A stretch of 64,000 bases of DNA from Pantoea sp. BAV 3049 (lineage in GTDB: Bacteria; Pseudomonadota; Gammaproteobacteria; Enterobacterales; Enterobacteriaceae), in NCBI RefSeq assembly GCF_009765445.1, contig NZ_WHOY01000031.1, positions 317,085 to 381,084 on the forward strand. The letters run 5' to 3'. This document shows positions 1 through 8,164 of the stretch, in pieces. How positions within the stretch are numbered: position 1 is the stretch's first letter; the number at the start of each line of letters is the position of its first letter. The notes beneath the pieces are model-generated. The model was not told the origin of the DNA, made no database searches, and saw nothing but the letters and a program-made list of their open reading frames with translations. The position numbers and the translations under genes are program-made.

Positions 1-255
1 GATCAGCGATACACCGTTGGTGCGCTGCATGGCGAAAGCGGCATCGTTAATTGCCTGCAGCCACGGTTTGCGATCGTCGTCATTCAGCGGGTGGCCTTCG
101 GACATTTTTTCGATGTTGGCGCGGGGATGCAGAAAATCGCCGTCCAGGAACGCCGCTTTAAGCTGCCAGGCCACGGCATTGGCGACAGCGGATTTGCCGC
201 TGCCTGATACGCCCATCAGGACAAACACATGGTTAGACGCAGGTGATGCTTTCAT
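1..255 (-). CDS. gntK: gluconokinase, C-terminus cut by window edge
   Basis: Thermoresistant gluconokinase, which phosphorylates gluconate to 6-phosphogluconate in the cytoplasm. The 85 codons present begin MKASPASNHVFVLMGVSGSG and carry the P-loop GVSGSGKS (about residues 15-22), then DGDFLHP and the HPLNDDDRKPWL stretch typical of GntK. The reading frame runs off the left end of the window, so about half of the usual 175 or so residues is missing. The gene lies downstream of gntR in the same direction, as in E. coli, and has a GntR-type operator in front of it. Too short for the supplied length cutoffs but unambiguous by translation. Confidence 0.93.
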   Translation of the reverse strand, partial: MKASPASNHVFVLMGVSGSGKSAVANAVAWQLKAAFLDGDFLHPRANIEKMSEGHPLNDDDRKPWLQAINDAAFAMQRTNGVSLI

Positions 256-310
256 TTTTTGCTCCGGCAGAAGAGGTCCAGGACCTGTCCGTTTCAGTAA
301 TAGCGCAATT

Positions 311-324
311 TGTTATCGGTAACA
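311..324. promoter_or_regulatory. GntR operator before gntK
   Basis: TGTTATCGGTAACA is a near-perfect dyad (TGTTA, 4 bp, TAACA) that matches the known gluconate operator form ATGTTACCSRTAACAT of E. coli GntR. It lies 56 bp upstream of the gntK start and downstream of gntR, so gntK is likely transcribed from its own gluconate-inducible promoter. Seen: the palindrome; inferred: binding. Confidence 0.72.
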
Positions 325-462
325 TTGTCGGAAGGCCCGTCGGCTAAGGCAACAGCCAGGCGGGAAAAAGCTGGTAAATGTGAAGTAGTTCAAAAAAATG
401 ACAGTTTCGGAAGACCGGGGCACAAAGGGACAAAGAGGCAGCCGGACGGCGCCCCTGAAAAA

Positions 463-1458
463 TCAGATGCTGCCGCCCTCTGAGATAGTAAAGCCAACAT
501 CGATCGGTTCTGTTCCAGTCTGCTCACCACGGATCCTGGTCAGCAGCAGCGCGGCAGCTTCACGCCCCATTTTCTCTCGCGGGGTGAATACCGTTGCCAG
601 TTTAGGTGTTACCACCTGGGTTATATCATGGCCGTGAAAACCGGCGATTGCCATGTCGTCCGGCACCCTCAGCCCCTGACGCTGGCACTCAAACATCGCG
701 CCCACCGCAAGGTCATCGTTGGTACAAAACAGGCTGTCAGTCGCGGGATGACGTTTCTGCGCTTCCAGCAGCAAAGTGCCGCCCATTGAGAATGAAGAGG
801 CGGCTTCCATCATGATGCTGTGCGGTTCAAGACCGGATTCACGCATCGCTTTCTCATAGCCCTGATGTTTGAGCAGGGTACGTTCATCCAGCCTTGCGCC
901 CAGGTAGACGGTGTGGCGATAACCTTTTTTCAGAATGGCGAGAGTCATCTGGCGGGCAGCCTCAACGTTATCGAAGCCCACGGCCATATCCAGGCAGGGT
1001 GACACGGAATCCATCATCTCCAGCACTGGAATACCGGCCGTTTCAATCATCCGCAGGCTGGCCGGCGTGTGGGTACGCTCGGTGAGGATCAGCCCGTCGA
1101 TGTTCCAGCCCAGCAGCGAACGCATCTGCAGCTCTTCTTTTTCGGCGCTATAGCCAAAGTGGCCCAGCATGGTCTGGTAGCCTGCCGCATCGGTCACTGC
1201 CTCAATACCGCGCAGTACATCCGCAAAAACCTGGTTGGTCAGTGAAGGCAGCAGCACGCCAATCGCCCGGCTGGTGGAATTAGACAAAATATCGGGGGCA
1301 CGATTAGGGATATACCCCAGATCGTCCAGCGCTTCGGCAATGCGACTCTGCAGGGCAACAGAAACCTGAGCGGGGTTGCGCAGATAGCGGCTGACGGTCA
1401 TCTTGGTGATGCCAACGCGATCGGCAACGTCCTGTAATACCGGTCTTTTCTTCTTCAT
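463..1458 (-). CDS. gntR: LacI-family gluconate repressor GntR
   Basis: Transcriptional repressor of gluconate uptake and Entner-Doudoroff genes; gluconate is the inducer in E. coli. The 331-residue protein equals the E. coli length. The LacI-type helix-turn-helix is at residues 8-27 (LQDVADRVGITKMTVSRYLR), followed by the hinge NRAPDILSNSTSRAIGVLLPS and a periplasmic-binding-like effector domain ending ISEGGSI. The start chosen is the ATG that opens MKKKRPVLQ, identical to the E. coli N-terminus; the frame stays open for 49 codons upstream but without homology. It reads into gntK with a 207-bp gap that holds a GntR operator. Confidence 0.95.
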   Translation of the reverse strand: MKKKRPVLQDVADRVGITKMTVSRYLRNPAQVSVALQSRIAEALDDLGYIPNRAPDILSNSTSRAIGVLLPSLTNQVFADVLRGIEAVTDAAGYQTMLGHFGYSAEKEELQMRSLLGWNIDGLILTERTHTPASLRMIETAGIPVLEMMDSVSPCLDMAVGFDNVEAARQMTLAILKKGYRHTVYLGARLDERTLLKHQGYEKAMRESGLEPHSIMMEAASSFSMGGTLLLEAQKRHPATDSLFCTNDDLAVGAMFECQRQGLRVPDDMAIAGFHGHDITQVVTPKLATVFTPREKMGREAAALLLTRIRGEQTGTEPIDVGFTISEGGSI

Positions 1459-1518
1459 TATTTTGCAGATTGAGGGAGTATTGCTGGAGTGTAACAAAAA
1501 TAGCGGGGAAACGGTGAA

Positions 1519-1538
1519 GGGTGCGGCAAACCGCACCC
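1519..1538. terminator. hairpin between yhhW and gntR
   Basis: GGGTGCGG-CAAA-CCGCACCC is a perfect 8-bp GC-rich stem with a 4-base loop, just downstream of the yhhW stop. There is no long T-run on the minus strand after it, so it may be a weak terminator or an mRNA 3'-end stabiliser rather than a classical intrinsic terminator. Confidence 0.5.
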
Positions 1539-1552
1539 AAAGTGTGACCGAC

Positions 1553-2248
1553 TTAAACCGGTGGCAGGTCGAACAGCAGGATTTCGGCATCGCTGTCGGC
1601 AACAATGGTCAGCGTGGCTTCATCCCAGATCGCGAAAGCATCACTGCGGGTGGCTTTTTCACCATTCACGGTGACGTCACCTTTCACTACCTGGATCCAG
1701 ATCTTGCGATTGCCATCGACATCCACACTGCCCTCTTCGCCCTGTTTCAGCGCCCAGCGGGACAGCGTCATATCCTGGAAAACCTTCAGCGAACCTTCAC
1801 GGGCATCTGGAGAAAGCACCAGCTGGCGGCCCTGCACATCATCGAAACGACGCTGAGCGTAGCGCGGCTCAATGCCATTTTTTTCCGGAATGATCCAGAT
1901 CTGGTACAGGTGCAGCGGCACTTCTTTGCTGGCGTTGTACTCAGAGTGGCGCACACCGGTACCCGCACTCATGATCTGGAACTCACCGGCAGGGATCTGC
2001 TCTTTGTTGCCCATGCTGTCCTGATGCTCAACCGTACCGGAAAGCACATAGGTCAGGATTTCCATATCTTTATGCGGATGGGTACCGAAACCCTGTCCGG
2101 CATCGATCACGTCTTCGTTAATCACCCGCAGCGCTGAAAAGCCCATAAAGTTGGCGTCGTAGTAGTTAGCGAAGGAGAAAGTGTGCCAGCTGTCCAGCCA
2201 GCCGTGGTTAGCGTGTCCGCGTTCTTCTGCTTTGCGTAAGTAAATCAT
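1553..2248 (-). CDS. yhhW: pirin-like quercetin 2,3-dioxygenase YhhW
   Basis: Bicupin protein of the pirin family; the E. coli enzyme oxidises quercetin in vitro, its physiological role is unknown. 231 residues, the E. coli length. The metal ligands of E. coli YhhW are present at the same positions: H57, H59 (GTHPHKDME), H101 and E103 (VRHSEYN). I place the start at the ATG opening MIYLRK because GGAGGA lies 6 bases upstream; a TTG two codons earlier is in frame but sits too close to that ribosome site. Lies between gntR and ryhB; yhhX, which follows it in E. coli, is absent here. Confidence 0.95.
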   Translation of the reverse strand: MIYLRKAEERGHANHGWLDSWHTFSFANYYDANFMGFSALRVINEDVIDAGQGFGTHPHKDMEILTYVLSGTVEHQDSMGNKEQIPAGEFQIMSAGTGVRHSEYNASKEVPLHLYQIWIIPEKNGIEPRYAQRRFDDVQGRQLVLSPDAREGSLKVFQDMTLSRWALKQGEEGSVDVDGNRKIWIQVVKGDVTVNGEKATRSDAFAIWDEATLTIVADSDAEILLFDLPPV

Positions 2249-2390
2249 GTTCAATCCTCCTCAACGTTTTCACGTAGTCTGGACCTGTTCTGAGGGGGAT
2301 GATAGCGGAGAAAATTGTCTTCTCTGTTCAAATTATTCGACTAAATAAGCAGGGAACAGTCAGCGGTTCTGGCGGAGGGGAATCGCAGGC

Positions 2391-2490
2391 AAAAAAAAAG
2401 CCAGCACCCGAGCTGGCTAAGTAATACTGGAAGCAATGTGAGCAATGTCGTGCTTTCCCGACCGGTCCGTGAAGTCCGTGCCGAAAACGC
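2391..2490 (-). ncRNA. ryhB: RyhB iron-sparing small RNA
   Basis: Fur-controlled, Hfq-binding small RNA that down-regulates iron-using proteins when iron is scarce. The core from AAGCACGACATTGC through CTCACATTGCTTCCAG to ACTTAGCCAGC (about 2412-2456 on the minus strand) is the same as I know for E. coli RyhB, including the seed region. It ends in the terminator AGCCAGC-TCGGGT-GCTGGCT followed by nine T (2391-2418). The 5' end is set near 2490 by comparison with the E. coli start after ATTATTGTC; the first 30 bases differ from E. coli. Position before yhhY is as in E. coli. Confidence 0.96.
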
Positions 2491-2492
2491 AT

Positions 2493-2526
2493 GACAATAA
2501 TAATCATTATCATTCGCACTTGTAAA
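2493..2526 (-). promoter_or_regulatory. ryhB promoter with Fur box
   Basis: On the minus strand GATAATGATTATTATTGTC (2493-2511) matches 15 or more of 19 bases of the Fur consensus GATAATGATAATCATTATC. TTTACA (2521-2526) is a plausible -35 element with TTATTA 17 bases on. Overlap of the Fur box with the promoter fits repression by Fur-iron. Confidence 0.88.
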
Positions 2527-2610
2527 GCGTTTTCCTGATGATTTTTTCACTTGCTTTCCGCCATGAAACCCATGATCTTCAAAAGGATTACCACCAAAAG
2601 GAGAGAGAAG

Positions 2611-3111
2611 ATGAGTGAGATTGTGATTCGCCATGCCGCCCCGGAAGATGCTGCAGACCTGCACCGTATCCTCAGCCAGCCGGAAACCTATGCCGACACG
2701 CTACAAATCCCTCATCCTTCTCTACAGCTTTGGCAGGAGCGGCTTGCCGCGCCGCGTGATGGGATGCAACGCCTGGTCGCCTGCATCGACGGTCTGGTGG
2801 TGGGCGATCTGACGCTGGAGGTCAATGGGCGCGCTCGCCGCCGCCATGTGGCGACCTTTGGCATTTGCGTGGACTGCAACTATCGCGGCCGGGGCGTGGC
2901 AACCAGGCTGATGCAGGAGATGATTAACCTGTGTGATAACTGGCTCGGTGTGGAACGCATAGAGCTGACGGTGTTTGCCGATAACGCTGGGGCCATCAGG
3001 CTCTATCAGCGGTTTGGGTTTGAAACCGAAGGCCTGGCGCGCCGCCATGCCATGCGTCATGGTCAGTTGGTCGACACGCTTTATATGGCGCGGCTAATTG
3101 AAAAAAATTAA
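2611..3111 (+). CDS. yhhY: GNAT N-acetyltransferase YhhY
   Basis: Acyl-CoA-dependent N-acetyltransferase; E. coli YhhY acetylates some amino acids, physiological substrate unsettled. 166 residues. The acetyl-CoA pocket is visible as YRGRGVATRLMQEMI (about 94-108), with the preceding beta strand FGICVD and the C-terminal NAGAIRLYQRFGFETEG signature. The start opens MSEIVIRHA, as in E. coli, with AAGGAGAG just upstream; the frame is open earlier but overlaps the ryhB promoter region. A perfect 9-bp hairpin follows the stop. Confidence 0.94.
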   Translation: MSEIVIRHAAPEDAADLHRILSQPETYADTLQIPHPSLQLWQERLAAPRDGMQRLVACIDGLVVGDLTLEVNGRARRRHVATFGICVDCNYRGRGVATRLMQEMINLCDNWLGVERIELTVFADNAGAIRLYQRFGFETEGLARRHAMRHGQLVDTLYMARLIEKN

Positions 3112-3121
3112 CGCCTTTGTT

Positions 3122-3146
3122 GTTGCCCGACGGTGAATCGGGCAAC
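3122..3146. terminator. hairpin after yhhY
   Basis: GTTGCCCGA-CGGTGAA-TCGGGCAAC: a perfect 9-bp stem 10 bases after the yhhY stop, followed by TATTTC. It could end transcription of yhhY and of the convergent small gene at 3178-3405. Confidence 0.6.
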
Positions 3147-3177
3147 TATTTCAACTTAAGACAGAATGAAGGACGGA

Positions 3178-3405
3178 TCACCCCGGGAGATTAATGTCAC
3201 CATATTCCCTGGTAAATTGTTCAGTAAGATAATTTAATAACCCTTCTAATTTATCCATTTCTTCACACAACGCCGCGGCTTCGTCATCATCAACATCATC
3301 CATATCAATGGCAGTGTTAGCGTTAAGTTTTTCTTGCAGTGCGAGTATAATCAGTTTCCAGTCTCCCATGATCATAGGAAGGGACAAGCTGTCTGTTTTA
3401 CCCAT
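3178..3405 (-). CDS. small acidic protein, candidate immunity partner of the Tse2-like toxin
   Basis: 75 residues, strongly acidic in the middle (DMDDVDDDEAAALCEEMDKLEG), with predicted helices only and no signal peptide. I do not recognise the family. Its ATG overlaps the end of the toxin gene by 8 bp and has GAGGA 8 bases upstream, the arrangement usual for toxin-immunity or toxin-antitoxin pairs. Small acidic immunity proteins commonly bind basic toxins, so an immunity or antitoxin role is inferred from position and composition only. Base composition is AT-rich compared with the flanking genes, suggesting acquisition by transfer. Confidence 0.75.
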   Translation of the reverse strand: MGKTDSLSLPMIMGDWKLIILALQEKLNANTAIDMDDVDDDEAAALCEEMDKLEGLLNYLTEQFTREYGDINLPG

Positions 3406-3832
3406 TTTTTATTTCCTCGGACGTTAACTTAATACATTTCGAACTATCTTTACCAAAATCATTTATTAATTTCAGATATTTTTCTAACGTCATATCCATC
3501 AGAGGGGCAATCATGTAATGACCTTTCTTACCTGGTGTATAATCCCTTACCAGCCTTAGCTCAGCAGGCAACAATGCCCCTTTCTTGAGTTTCCAGATAT
3601 TTTTTCCCTGACGCTTCATACCGGAAGTTATATGGTCAAAAGTTGAAAATCCGCCACCATTTGCAATAACCCACAAAACCTGCTCCCCTTCATCATCCAC
3701 CTTTTGGTAGGTTGTGAGATCTTTCAGCGCACGAACTTCGCTAAAGTTGGGGGTTGAGGCATTCCCGCTACGAAAGAGTTCAATATTTAATTGGTCAATA
3801 TCTATTAAATACAATAACATTTCATTTATCAT
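3398..3832 (-). CDS. Tse2-like ADP-ribosyltransferase toxin
   Basis: 144 residues resembling the Tse2 ADP-ribosyltransferase toxin family (type VI effector and toxin-antitoxin relatives). Order of motifs: LFRSGNASTPNFSEVR (NAD-binding Arg region), DLTTYQ, VIANGGGFSTFD, IWKLKKGALLPAELRLVRD, GHYMIAPLMDMTLEKYLKLI. This series of short motifs is what I know from the family; no catalytic assay can be inferred. No signal peptide or marker domain (PAAR, Rhs) is fused. I choose the ATG at 3832 because AAAAGGA lies 9 bases upstream; the earlier ATG at 3862 has its AAGGA touching the start. AT-rich, overlaps the small gene downstream. Function as toxin is inference from family. Confidence 0.72.
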   Translation of the reverse strand: MINEMLLYLIDIDQLNIELFRSGNASTPNFSEVRALKDLTTYQKVDDEGEQVLWVIANGGGFSTFDHITSGMKRQGKNIWKLKKGALLPAELRLVRDYTPGKKGHYMIAPLMDMTLEKYLKLINDFGKDSSKCIKLTSEEIKNG

Positions 3833-4000
3833 GTTTCCGATTCCTTTTGGAAAAAATGGCATTCCTTGCGTTGCATTAATAAAAATTAACAGTTATTTGA
3901 TCAACCTGCAATATGCAGTGATAAGAATGGCACAAGGATCAATATTTCCTCCCTGAAATCTGCCCATTTTAAACAGGCAGACAGGAAGGAAAATTTATTT

Positions 4001-5743
4001 TTAATAACCCGCAGTTAAATCGTCAATCGTGCGCGGATCAGAAGCACCATACAACGTGCCGTCTGGCCCGATCATGATGCTCTGCGTACTGCCCATCGCT
4101 GGCTGAACTTTTACATGCTGACCTTTCATTTCCAGCAGTTTCAGCGTGTCCGGGCTGAAGCCTTTTTCCACCCGCAGCTGGTCCGGCAACCACTGATGGT
4201 GGAAGCGCGGTGCTGCTGTCGCTTCGGCAACATTCATACCAAAATCAATGCTGTTCACCACCATTTGCAGCACGGTAGTGATAATCCGGCTGCCGCCTGG
4301 ACTGCCCGTCACCAGCCAGGTTTTGCCATCCTTCGCTATAATAGTCGGCGACATGGAGGAGAGCGGGCGCTTGTAAGGCTGAACAGAGTTCGCTTCGCCA
4401 CCCACCAGGCCATAAACATTCGGCGTGCCCGGCTTGGCTGAGAAGTCATCCATTTCGTTGTTCATCAGGATACCGCTGTTACCCGCCACAATGCCGCTGC
4501 CAAAATTGGTGTTCAGCGTATAGGTCACCGCCACAGCGTTACCCTGCTTATCCACTACCGAGAAGTGAGTGGTCTGGTTACTTTCATACGGCGCAAGTTT
4601 GCCCGGTTTGATGTCAGCAGAAGGGCGAGCTTTATTGAGATCTATCTGCTGCGCCAGCGATTTAGCGTAGATCTTGCTGGTTAGCGCCTGGGTTGGCACT
4701 TTGACAAAATCGGGGTCACCGAGGTACTCCGAACGGTCGGCATAAGCATACTTCTCCGCTTCTGCCATTACCTGCATCGCATCGGCGCTGCCAAAGCCCA
4801 TTTTCGCCAGATCAAAGTTTTCGAGGATATTCAGGATCTGTACGATGTGGATCCCACCGGAGGAAGGAGGCGGCATGGAATAAACTTCATAGCCGCGATA
4901 GCTGCCGCTGACCGGTTTGCGCTCAATAGCTTTGTAGTTCGCCATATCCGCTTTATCAATCAGCCCGCCGTTGGCTGCCATCTCTTTAGCAATCTGGTCA
5001 GCTATCGGGCCTTTATAGAAAGCATCCGGCCCCTGCTTTGCGATCAGCTCCAGGCTGTGCGCCAGATTACGCTGCACCAGCTTTTCTCCGCGCTGATAAG
5101 GCGTACCGTCCTGCTTGTAGAAAATGGCTTTACTGTTGGGATGGCCGAGCAACACTTCTTTGCCATAGACCTTCAGGTCGTCGGCCAGCGACTCGTTGAC
5201 CACAATCCCTGAGTTTGCCAGTTTCAGAGCCGGAGCAATCAGCTGACTGAGCGGTAAGGTGCCGTACTCTTTGTTCGCCAGCGAGAAGCCTGCCACCGTT
5301 CCGGGAACGCCGGAAGCCAGGTGCGAGGTCAGAGATTTTTTGCTGTCAGCATTGCCCTGCCCATCAAGGAACATGTCGCGGCTGGCTCTGGTGGGTGCCA
5401 TTTCGCGGAAATCGATAGAGGTGGTATGGCCTGAAGCAGTGCGGATCACCATAAATCCGCCGCCGCCAAGGTTCCCGGCCTGTGGATGAGTCACCGCCAG
5501 CGCGTACCCTACCGCCACCGCCGCATCCACTGCATTACCGCCCTGCTTGAGGATATTCACGCCCACCTGGGTCGCCGTGGCATCCACCGAGGCTACCATG
5601 CCGTGCACTTCCTTAACCGGATGGAAAGTATCGGCTCCCACCCCGTAAGAAACCGGTGGAGCTGTGGGTGCCGCCGTAGCCCCCTGCCAGAAAAACAGCC
5701 CTGCCATCAGCGGCCCTGCAAACCGCGCTGCACGTCCAGTCAT
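4001..5743 (-). CDS. ggt: periplasmic gamma-glutamyltranspeptidase
   Basis: Hydrolyses glutathione and transfers gamma-glutamyl groups in the periplasm. 580 residues, the E. coli length. An N-terminal signal peptide (hydrophobic LMAGLFFWQGATA) precedes the large subunit; the self-cleavage site is before the catalytic nucleophile Thr391 in SNQTTHFSVVD. The substrate loop PLSSMSPT and the oxyanion GSPGGSRI are present. Start: the ATG opening MTGRAARF is preferred, with AAGGGG 5 bases upstream; a GTG two codons earlier is in frame but lies inside that ribosome site. yhhA is divergent next door, as in E. coli the two are neighbours. Confidence 0.96.
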   Translation of the reverse strand: MTGRAARFAGPLMAGLFFWQGATAAPTAPPVSYGVGADTFHPVKEVHGMVASVDATATQVGVNILKQGGNAVDAAVAVGYALAVTHPQAGNLGGGGFMVIRTASGHTTSIDFREMAPTRASRDMFLDGQGNADSKKSLTSHLASGVPGTVAGFSLANKEYGTLPLSQLIAPALKLANSGIVVNESLADDLKVYGKEVLLGHPNSKAIFYKQDGTPYQRGEKLVQRNLAHSLELIAKQGPDAFYKGPIADQIAKEMAANGGLIDKADMANYKAIERKPVSGSYRGYEVYSMPPPSSGGIHIVQILNILENFDLAKMGFGSADAMQVMAEAEKYAYADRSEYLGDPDFVKVPTQALTSKIYAKSLAQQIDLNKARPSADIKPGKLAPYESNQTTHFSVVDKQGNAVAVTYTLNTNFGSGIVAGNSGILMNNEMDDFSAKPGTPNVYGLVGGEANSVQPYKRPLSSMSPTIIAKDGKTWLVTGSPGGSRIITTVLQMVVNSIDFGMNVAEATAAPRFHHQWLPDQLRVEKGFSPDTLKLLEMKGQHVKVQPAMGSTQSIMIGPDGTLYGASDPRTIDDLTAGY

Positions 5744-5898
5744 CTTCACCCCTTTTTAGTGTTATTTACGTTTGTTTACAGCACTTAAGTGTGTACTAAA
5801 TAAGTGAAAAGGCGAGACTTGAAGCAAATTAAGAGAACAGGAAGGTTCATTCACGCGACACTGGCATACACTTAGGGAAAGAAACAAGGAGGGCAGTT

Positions 5899-6195
5899 AT
5901 GAAATGGTTAATGATATTTGCCGCACTGGTCCCGTTGAGTGGCATGGCAAACATGTTGAACAACAGCAATGATCCTGACAAGCCTGGCTATAACCCGAGC
6001 ACGCAGCGGATGCAGCAGCAAATGCAGACGCAGCAGTCCCAGCAAAAACTGAAGCTACAGCAGGACCAGCAGCGTCAGAGCCAGGATTTGCAGCGTAAAG
6101 TGCAGGAACAGCGTGACAGCGCTTCCCAGCGTATTCTTCAGTCGCAGCCGGGCAGCAATACCCAACCACCGGTTCAGCAAAACAACTCAAATTAG
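5899..6195 (+). CDS. yhhA: Gln-rich exported protein YhhA (DUF2756)
   Basis: 98 residues: a signal peptide (MKWLMIFAALVPLSGMA) followed by a low-complexity Gln/Ser region with many QQQ and QSQ steps, likely a helical or coiled-coil segment, and a Pro/Asn tail. E. coli YhhA (about 146 residues) has the same N-terminal NPNQPGY-like and SQRxLQSQPG segments; this one is about 50 residues shorter at the C-terminus. AAGGAGGG lies 7 bases before the ATG. Function unknown; probably periplasmic. It lies between ggt and ugpQ exactly as in E. coli. Confidence 0.87.
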   Translation: MKWLMIFAALVPLSGMANMLNNSNDPDKPGYNPSTQRMQQQMQTQQSQQKLKLQQDQQRQSQDLQRKVQEQRDSASQRILQSQPGSNTQPPVQQNNSN

Positions 6196-6262
6196 CCGGG
6201 AATTGAATGACTCTCTGATTGAACATTCACCCAATAAATGGCGCCACAACCAGGCGGCCAGT

Positions 6263-6309
6263 GCAGAAATTCCCGGGAGCTTACTCCGGTAAGTGACCGG
6301 GGTTTCTGC
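6263..6309. terminator. imperfect inverted repeat between yhhA and ugpQ
   Basis: GCAGAAATTCCCGG pairs with CCGGGGTTTCTGC across about 20 bases, with one or two mismatches. It sits in the convergent gap of yhhA and ugpQ, where a bidirectional terminator is expected, but the flanking T-runs are poor. Confidence 0.45.
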
Positions 6310-6332
6310 ATGCAGCTCACGCAGTTATGGCG

Positions 6333-7091
6333 TTAAGTACAGAGGTTAATGGCGAAATCCGGCCCCAGCAGGTCTATCCTGTCTGTGCAGATCGCATCCA
6401 CGCCCCAGCTCAACAGTTCCTTCGCCCTTTCTGGCGTATTCACCGTATAAGCCAGAACCCGCAGCCCGGCCGCTTTGACCTGTGTCACCCGCTCCTGCGT
6501 CAGAATTTTATGGTTAAAGTGGATCGACACGCAGTCCAGCTTCTCCGCGATCGCCTGCCAGTCGTCATGCCACTCGTGCAGCAGCATGCCGCGCGGCAGC
6601 TCAGGGGCCGCTTTCATTGCCGCTTCCAGCGCGGTGAAGGAGAACGAAGAGAGCAGCGGCGTGGTCTGGGTATGCCAGAGATCGCGGGCAGCCAGCGCCA
6701 CGACCCGTCCGGTTTCTGCTTCCAGCCCGGTGGTGGGCTTGATTTCAATGTTCGCCATCATCTGATAGCCCGCACAGCGTTCCGCCACCTGTGAAAGCAG
6801 CGGCAGCCGCTCACCGGTGAAATCCTTGCTGTACCAGCCACCGGCATCCAGCTGCAATAATTTTTCCCACGGCAGCTGACCGGCAATGCCCCAGCCGTTG
6901 CTGGTGCGGTCCAGGGTGTCGTCGTGCAGCAGGAAGATCTCGCCATCGAGCGATAATTTGACGTCAAACTCGATCATTTTGTGGCCCAGCTTCGCGCCGG
7001 TATCGATACCGGCCAGGGTATTTTCCGGGGCCAGTTTCCCGCCGCCACGGTGGGCGACGATGGCAGGGTAAGGCCAGGCTTTCTCAGTCAT
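6333..7091 (-). CDS. ugpQ: cytoplasmic glycerophosphodiester phosphodiesterase UgpQ
   Basis: Hydrolyses glycerophosphodiesters to sn-glycerol 3-phosphate and an alcohol. 252 residues without signal peptide. The GDPD signature is present: [13 protein letters not shown] (residues 13-25), [25 protein letters not shown] with the catalytic His, and the metal-binding NIEIKP. Last gene of the ugpBAECQ operon; its ATG overlaps the ugpC stop by 4 bp (ATGA), so translation is probably coupled. Confidence 0.95.
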   Translation of the reverse strand: MTEKAWPYPAIVAHRGGGKLAPENTLAGIDTGAKLGHKMIEFDVKLSLDGEIFLLHDDTLDRTSNGWGIAGQLPWEKLLQLDAGGWYSKDFTGERLPLLSQVAERCAGYQMMANIEIKPTTGLEAETGRVVALAARDLWHTQTTPLLSSFSFTALEAAMKAAPELPRGMLLHEWHDDWQAIAEKLDCVSIHFNHKILTQERVTQVKAAGLRVLAYTVNTPERAKELLSWGVDAICTDRIDLLGPDFAINLCT

Positions 7092-8161
7092 TCAAGACGT
7101 TGTCCATTCAGGGTGTCAAAGAAGTGTAGCGATTCTGCCGACAGATGCAGCCACAGCGTGCTGCCAATGGCCGGACGCTCGACGTGAGGCAGACGGACCA
7201 CCACACTGCCACCGCCCCATTTACCATGGGCCAGATTATCCGCGCCCAGCATCTCCAGCGTTTCCACCACCAGCGGCAAACCACCCGCTCGCTGTGTGGA
7301 GAGTGTAATATGCTCCGGGCGGATCCCCAACGTCAACGAGCGTCTTGCCCAGCGGGCTTTCGCTTCCGGCAGCGGAATCGCGAAGTTATCCGCCAGTGCC
7401 AGCCGCGTACCGTCATCACTCAACTCACCTTCCAGCAGGTTCATTGACGGCGCACCAATAAAGCTGGCCACAAAGCGCGTGGCGGGACGTTCATACACTT
7501 CTACCGGCGTGCCCAACTGCTCCAGCACGCCTTTGTTCATCACCATCACCCGCTGGGCCAGCGTCATCGCTTCCACCTGATCGTGGGTCACATACAGACT
7601 GGTGGTGTTCAGGCGGCGATGCAATTGTTGCAGCTCCAGACGCATCTGCACGCGCAGGCGCGCATCCAGGTTGGAAAGAGGCTCATCAAACAGGAAAACT
7701 GCAGGTTCACGCACGATGGCGCGTCCCATCGCGACACGCTGGCGCTGACCACCGGAAAGCTCACGCGGGCGGCGGTGCAGCAGCGCTTCCAGCTCCAGGC
7801 TTCTGGCAGCGATCAGCACGCGCTGGCGGATATGCTCTTTACCCATACCGCGGATTTTCAGGCCATAAGCCATATTCTGTTCCACGCTCATATGCGGGTA
7901 CAGAGCGTAGTTCTGGAACACCATCGCAATACCGCGATCTTTCGGTTCCAGGTGAGTCACGCGCTCGTTATCAATATAGATGTCGCCGGTAGTGACCTGC
8001 TCCAGCCCGGCGACCATGCGCAGCAGCGTCGATTTTCCACAGCCGGATGGCCCGACCATCACCATAAATTCGCCGTCGCGGATCGCCACATCAAGCGGCT
8101 GAATAATCTGGTTTTTACCGTCATAGGATTTGGTAACGGCCTGAAGTTTTACACCTGCCAT
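7088..8161 (-). CDS. ugpC: glycerol-3-phosphate ABC transporter ATPase UgpC
   Basis: Energises the UgpBAE importer of sn-glycerol 3-phosphate and glycerophosphodiesters. 357 residues: Walker A GPSGCGKS (37-44), Q-loop NYALYPHMS, signature [14 protein letters not shown], Walker [13 protein letters not shown], switch His in YVTHDQ, then the MalK-type C-terminal regulatory/OB domain ([11 protein letters not shown]). Three bases separate it from the ugpE stop upstream, and it overlaps ugpQ by 4 bp. Confidence 0.96.
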   Translation of the reverse strand: MAGVKLQAVTKSYDGKNQIIQPLDVAIRDGEFMVMVGPSGCGKSTLLRMVAGLEQVTTGDIYIDNERVTHLEPKDRGIAMVFQNYALYPHMSVEQNMAYGLKIRGMGKEHIRQRVLIAARSLELEALLHRRPRELSGGQRQRVAMGRAIVREPAVFLFDEPLSNLDARLRVQMRLELQQLHRRLNTTSLYVTHDQVEAMTLAQRVMVMNKGVLEQLGTPVEVYERPATRFVASFIGAPSMNLLEGELSDDGTRLALADNFAIPLPEAKARWARRSLTLGIRPEHITLSTQRAGGLPLVVETLEMLGADNLAHGKWGGGSVVVRLPHVERPAIGSTLWLHLSAESLHFFDTLNGQRLE

Positions 8162-8164
8162 AAC

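Noticed and set aside
2341..2664. 107- and 63-residue minus-strand frames over ryhB
   Set aside because: They run through the RyhB RNA and its Fur box and have no coding features.
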